A stretch of 9,121 bases of DNA, from NCBI GenBank assembly GCA_009777135.1, contig WRMM01000059.1, positions 1 through 9,121 on the forward strand, written 5' to 3'. A model generated the notes under the pieces. That model did no database searches and was not told the DNA's origin. It saw only the letters and a list, made by a program, of their open reading frames with translations. The position numbers and the translations under genes are program-made. This DNA comes from Candidatus Fibrimonadales bacterium. Lineage in GTDB: Bacteria; Fibrobacterota; Fibrobacteria; Fibrobacterales; Fibrobacteraceae. This document shows positions 6,822-9,121 of this stretch, piece by piece. Position 1 is the stretch's first letter. The number at the start of each line of letters is the position of its first letter.

Positions 6822-7546
6822 GAAAAACATTGGTTATGCTTGGAGTATTAACTTTGATAGCCAATGTTTTTGCTTCTTCTGGGAATCATGCTTTTTATGC
6901 GAAAAGATATTATTCGCAGGGGCGTTATGGCGCTGCTTATAATCAGTATGCGCTTGCTCTTGGGGAGGCTCGCAAAGAAGCAGACCTTGTGGCAGAGGGA
7001 AGAATTTTAACTTCTATGGCAACGCTTGCAACTCACGCCATGCAATACGAAGATGCAAAAAAACTTTTAGATTTGGTGCAATTGAATTCTTTGGATGAAA
7101 GAAGCAGACAGAATTTTTACAAAGCTTATATGGAACTTTACAACTTGCAAGGCAAGCATAGAGAAGCATTCGAAATAGCGCGCAATCATTCATTCAAAAA
7201 AGCTTCTGCAAATTTTTTAGGGCAAGCTGCAATCGCTGCGGCTGGCAGCAGAAACAGCAGCGAAGCAGATGCGTATTTGAAAAGAATAAATAAGAGCGAA
7301 TCCCCTGGACAATTGGCTTTTTTCAGAGCAAGAGTTGCAGATTTAAATGGTGAAGATTCAAAAGAACTTTATCAAAGGGCATTGCGCTTTTCCACCGAAA
7401 AAAACCAATACTTTATTTCTGGCATAATTTTGCTCCGCATGGCGGAGATAACAGGAGATAAAAGCCATGCCGCAAGAAGCGCATCCGTTTTTAGCGAGCT
7501 TGGCTTAGCAAAACCATTTGAAAAAGCAGAAGGGGCAGCAAAATGA
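6815..7546 (+). CDS. Secreted TPR-like helical repeat protein
   Basis: The start is set at the ATG at 6815, preceded by GGAGG at 6806-6810, four bases away; a GTG at 6818 is an alternative. An upstream in-frame ATG at 6758 lies inside mlaD and would bury the signal peptide. The 243-residue product begins with a Sec signal peptide (VRKTLVMLGVLTLIANVFA, cleavage near residue 20, no lipobox Cys). The rest is paired amphipathic helices with TPR-like spacing: residues 25-51 (YYSQGRYGAAYNQYALAL), about 60-90, 97-124, 131-160, 163-192 and 197-228. Such proteins act as protein-binding scaffolds, here in the periplasm. It overlaps mlaD by 7 bp and hprK by 4 bp, so it is probably made together with them. 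A role in assembling or docking the MCE complex is inference from position. It matches no specific family that I recognise. Confidence 0.82.
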   Translation: MVRKTLVMLGVLTLIANVFASSGNHAFYAKRYYSQGRYGAAYNQYALALGEARKEADLVAEGRILTSMATLATHAMQYEDAKKLLDLVQLNSLDERSRQNFYKAYMELYNLQGKHREAFEIARNHSFKKASANFLGQAAIAAAGSRNSSEADAYLKRINKSESPGQLAFFRARVADLNGEDSKELYQRALRFSTEKNQYFISGIILLRMAEITGDKSHAARSASVFSELGLAKPFEKAEGAAK

Positions 7547-8520
7547 ATTACAAAGATTTATCGCGAATTCAAGAAAAACCGCATAAACCAATTAGGGTGA
7601 GCGAGTTGCTGAATTTATATGGCATGGAGCTTAGGCTGTCTCTAATAAACAAAACCTCGGATTTAGAAATAACAAGCGTGGATTTGCATCGCCCGGGCCT
7701 TGCGCTTGCAGGGTTCTTTGGCTCTTATGCCTACGAGCATATACAGCTTTTGGGGCATACGGAATGGAATTACCTTGAGTCTGTGGGTGCTGAGAAAAGA
7801 ACGCAGATTTTTTCAAATTTTGCAAAATACAAAGCGCCGCTTTGGATTTTAACGCATGGGCTTAAACCTCACAAAGAATTTATAGATATGTGCGAAGCAG
7901 CTGGCTCGCCTCTTATGATAACTGAATTGCCTACTGTAAATTTTGCAAGGCCTTTGCAAAGGCATTTGGAAGATCATTTTGCGCGTAAAATATTTCTGCA
8001 TGGAAGCATGATTGATATTTATGGCGTTGGTATGCTGTTTATAGGCGAGTCTGGCGTTGGAAAATCCGAATGCGTTATGGATTTGGTTGAGCGCGGGCAT
8101 TGCTTGGTTTCTGACGATGCCATAGATTTGAGGCGCGTTGGAGATATTATTTTTGGAACAGGACGGCAAGGATTTAACCATTATATTGAAATCAGAGGCA
8201 TTGGTATTGTAGATGTTCGTTCCATGTTTGGCGTAAAATCAGTTAGAATGGAAAAACGTTTAGACATTGTTTTGGAGCTTCAAAGATGGGATGCCATGGC
8301 GCAGTACAACCGCACCGGGCTGGATACCATAGCTAACAACATCCTTGGCATGCCAATTCCGCATGTTGTAATTCCCGTTTTGCCTGGCAAAAACATAGCT
8401 GTTATAGCCGAAGTTGTGGCTATGGACCATTTATTGAAAAGAGAGGGGTTAAATAGCTCCAAAAATATAAATGACTTTTTAATCTCTCAAATCAAGATGA
8501 AAATGGAGAATAAAAAGTGA
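7543..8520 (+). CDS. hprK: HPr kinase/phosphorylase
   Basis: HprK uses ATP or pyrophosphate to phosphorylate a serine of the carrier protein HPr, and removes the phosphate again, linking carbon state to regulation in the cytoplasm. The 325-residue length is normal. The N-terminal domain (about 15-140) is less conserved. The catalytic domain has HGSMIDIYGVG (153-163), the Walker A loop GESGVGKS (168-175), the acidic pair SDDAID (190-195), the family signature IEIRGIGIVDV (215-225), the RTGLD segment (257-261) and ILGMPIPHVVIPVLPGKN (267-284). The C-terminal helix follows GLNSS (302-306). In the last motif the usual PGRN is PGKN, and the usual Arg/Lys before it is Leu. The ATG at 7543 overlaps the upstream stop as ATGA. 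No HPr, EIIA or rapZ gene is next to it; instead it lies between two MCE genes. Confidence 0.95.
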   Translation: MNYKDLSRIQEKPHKPIRVSELLNLYGMELRLSLINKTSDLEITSVDLHRPGLALAGFFGSYAYEHIQLLGHTEWNYLESVGAEKRTQIFSNFAKYKAPLWILTHGLKPHKEFIDMCEAAGSPLMITELPTVNFARPLQRHLEDHFARKIFLHGSMIDIYGVGMLFIGESGVGKSECVMDLVERGHCLVSDDAIDLRRVGDIIFGTGRQGFNHYIEIRGIGIVDVRSMFGVKSVRMEKRLDIVLELQRWDAMAQYNRTGLDTIANNILGMPIPHVVIPVLPGKNIAVIAEVVAMDHLLKREGLNSSKNINDFLISQIKMKMENKK

Positions 8521-9121
8521 AAAAAATAAAGCAAAATCGCCCTTGGCTATTTTACAGCATTGTTTTTTTGAGCATGCTGTTTTTGTTTAGCCTGTGGTTT
8601 TTTTTGCACCCGAATAGCCCTTGGCATGATCGCAATTATTATAAAGTGGCTTTCTCGGAAGTAGGCAATTTGAAAACTGGCAATGCTGTTAATGTAAATG
8701 GATTGACCAGAGGCTATGTCCGGAGTCTTAAATTGACGGATTCTTGCGTGTGGGTAGACATTGCGGTATTGGCAAAAGTAAAAATTTCCAAGGATTCCAA
8801 ATTGAATGTTGCAAACGCTGGATTGATGGGAGAGCGAGTTATAGAAATATCGCTTGGAACTTCAAATGATTATCACAAGGATGGTGCGCATATCATAGGT
8901 TTTTTTGATATGGGCAGCACAACCATAGGCTATCTTGTGGTGGACATTGTGAAAGAGACTGAAGCGATTGTTGATATTTTATCAAACGCTGCAGACACTT
9001 TATTTTCAGAAGAAAAAGCGGAAACTTACAAAAGGCTTGAGAAAAAAGCAAAACTGCTTGGAAACAGAGCTGCACGTTTTGTAAATACTGCGGAAGAATC
9101 GTTAGTTGCTTCGTTTGATTC
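8517..9121 (+). CDS. Second MCE/MlaD-family protein, partial (3' end beyond right edge)
   Basis: The start is a GTG at 8517 overlapping the hprK stop as GTGA, with GGAG at 8505-8508 eight bases upstream. The frame stays open to the right edge, giving 201 residues. A transmembrane helix (about 11-30, LFYSIVFLSMLFLFSLWFFL) follows a basic N-terminus (KKIKQNR). The MCE domain covers about 40-115, with the signature LKTGNAVNVNGLTRGYVRSL (52-71) and AGLMGERVIEI (101-111). From about 140 it becomes helical and charged (EEKAETYKRLEKKAKLLG), differing from the Asn/Thr-rich tail of the first MCE protein. It is expected to sit in the inner membrane with its domain in the periplasm. It could form a separate homohexamer or a mixed ring with the first MCE protein; the sequence cannot tell. 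Confidence 0.88.
   Translation, partial: MKKIKQNRPWLFYSIVFLSMLFLFSLWFFLHPNSPWHDRNYYKVAFSEVGNLKTGNAVNVNGLTRGYVRSLKLTDSCVWVDIAVLAKVKISKDSKLNVANAGLMGERVIEISLGTSNDYHKDGAHIIGFFDMGSTTIGYLVVDIVKETEAIVDILSNAADTLFSEEKAETYKRLEKKAKLLGNRAARFVNTAEESLVASFD

Noticed and set aside
6758..7546. Start of the TPR-like protein at 6758 (262 residues)
   Set aside because: The extra 19 residues would precede a clear signal peptide and come from the mlaD coding sequence; GGAGG sits directly before the ATG at 6815.
8605..8640. TTGGCATGATCGCAATT as a second sigma-54-like site
   Set aside because: It lies inside the second MCE coding sequence and departs from the consensus (CATG for CACG, CGCAA for TTGCA).

Overview
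The window reads as chromosomal DNA of a flagellated, two-membrane (diderm) bacterium of moderate to low GC content. It holds a flagellar hook-filament junction protein, an outer-membrane beta-barrel protein with a signal peptide and a terminal Phe, and MCE/MlaD lipid-transport proteins. The mix of a sigma-54-type flagellar promoter, MCE proteins next to HPr kinase/phosphorylase, and a promoter core TATATTTG (compatible with the TAnnTTTG type of the Bacteroidota/Fibrobacterota side) makes a Fibrobacterota or other FCB-group lineage my best guess. That is inference; no rRNA or tRNA gene is present to test it.

Layout. Minus strand, positions 1-1060: a small two-gene operon with a good sigma-70-like promoter (-35 at 1049-1054, -10 at 1026-1031), a 71-residue unknown protein (773-988) and a longer protein running off the left edge (1-762), which I tentatively recall as the DUF6976 family. 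Minus strand, 1140-5653: flgK (3758-5653), followed after 71 bp by a large outer-membrane protein with a TTG start (1140-3686). A consensus sigma-54 promoter (5665-5680) lies so close to the flgK ATG that the transcript would be essentially leaderless. Plus strand, 5829-9121: four genes with overlapping ends: an MCE/MlaD protein, a secreted TPR-like protein, hprK, and a second MCE/MlaD protein cut by the right edge.

How they work together. The plus-strand cluster looks like part of a phospholipid-trafficking (Mla-type) module in which a metabolic or regulatory Ser kinase/phosphorylase is translationally coupled to two inner-membrane-anchored MCE subunits. No MlaE permease or MlaF ATPase is visible; they may lie beyond the right edge. 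The flgK transcript is probably controlled by the flagellar sigma-54 hierarchy. The outer-membrane gene after it may be co-transcribed, but its functional link to flagella is not shown by the sequence. FlgK carries two copies of a beta-strand-rich module in its middle, and a similar motif occurs in the neighbouring outer-membrane protein.

No CRISPR array, tRNA, rRNA, insertion sequence or integrase was seen.
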